Origin: Candidatus Caenarcanales bacterium
GTDB lineage: Bacteria > Cyanobacteriota > Vampirovibrionia > Caenarcaniphilales > Caenarcanaceae
Length of the DNA: 34,176 nucleotides
NCBI GenBank assembly: GCA_030065015.1
Contig: JASJDU010000028.1
Span: forward strand, 1 to 34,176
Reading direction: 5' to 3'
Position 1 is the first letter of the stretch. Each line of letters begins with the position of its first letter. A program made the translations under genes and the position numbers. Shown here piece by piece: positions 33,977-34,176 of this stretch. The notes under the pieces are model-generated. The model was given only the letters and a program-made list of their open reading frames with translations. It made no database searches and was not told the origin of the DNA.

Positions 33977-34176
33977 GTTCTTTTTTGAGGGCAACTCCCT
34001 GTCGGGAAATCATAAAATTTGTAATAACAAACCTGTTGGCATGATATCGCAACATCAAAAGTTAAATGCAACCGTTAGTAGAAAAATGAAAAAGAGTTAA
34101 GGAGAAGAGGGTGCTCAAATTGGTTTATTTGAAGTGTTAAAAAACAAAAGCCAAAATGAGCTTCAAACACTTTACG
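33977..34176. other. Right-end region without an assignable gene
   Basis: Some 200 bases after the phosphatase gene. A ribosome-site-like AAGGAGAAGAGG (34099-34110) is followed by a frame open from 34101 to the edge (GLFEVLKNKSQNELQTLY), but no ATG, GTG or TTG sits at a suitable distance in that frame. It may be the start of a gene that continues outside. Confidence 0.3.

Noticed and set aside
34111-34140. GTG after AAGGAGAAGAGG at the right end
   Set aside because: The GTG frame stops after nine codons, and the ribosome-site motif directly abuts it.
1-34176. CRISPR arrays, rRNA, tRNA or an intact transposon
   Set aside because: No regularly spaced repeats, no cloverleaf or rRNA-like sequence, and no complete transposase were seen when reading the gaps by eye.

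Overview
The window is AT-rich chromosomal DNA (roughly one third G+C by eye) from a Gram-negative-type bacterium. The best guess is a non-photosynthetic relative of Cyanobacteria (Melainabacteria/Vampirovibrionia-like). This rests on the SMC ATPase C-terminus (DEVDMFLDG, as in cyanobacterial SMC), a futalosine-route menaquinone gene (mqnE), a heptose adenylyltransferase that implies LPS, sparse Shine-Dalgarno use, frequent TTG/GTG starts, and no photosynthesis genes. The lineage is an inference; 16S or marker-gene placement would decide it.

Layout. 1-850: decayed mobile DNA: the tail of one transposase, a dead IS5-family transposase on the other strand, and a start-poor hypothetical frame. 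897-6152: housekeeping (fabD, dcd, pgi) mixed with unknowns, including a 329-aa membrane-associated protein and a membrane-anchored thymidylate-kinase-like protein with a His-rich tail. 6213-13616: smc, divergent from mqnE and a translationally coupled protein that looks like a circularly permuted HAD hydrolase, then a convergent ammonium transporter fused to two CBS domains. 13874-18667: glyA, a WecA/TagO-type glycan initiator, a LuxR-type regulator with a degenerate receiver, and a formyltransferase. 18922-22520: a compact cheA-cheW-cheY operon. 22521-24964: a strong terminator, a possible structured RNA, an HTH/coiled-coil protein, hisB and plsC. 24995-26556 (minus): a Cys-rich lipoprotein, a start-less small frame, a RelE-type toxin-antitoxin pair and a DUF2780 gene broken by one stop codon. 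26750-33976: an alpha/beta hydrolase, a coiled-coil protein, rfaE2, two secreted unknowns, a lone pstB and a three-domain SpoIIE-type phosphatase.

Working together. Signalling is prominent: the CheA/CheW/CheY relay has a canonical CheY, while two other receiver-like domains (16803-17624 and 32282-33976) carry Asn where the phosphorylated Asp should be, so they probably signal without phosphorylation. No CRISPR array, rRNA, tRNA or intact transposon was seen. The most unusual items are the permuted HAD protein behind mqnE, the membrane-anchored His-tailed kinase, the Amt-CBS fusion, a textbook terminator abutting the pgi start codon, and two genes whose breakage can be read to the single codon.
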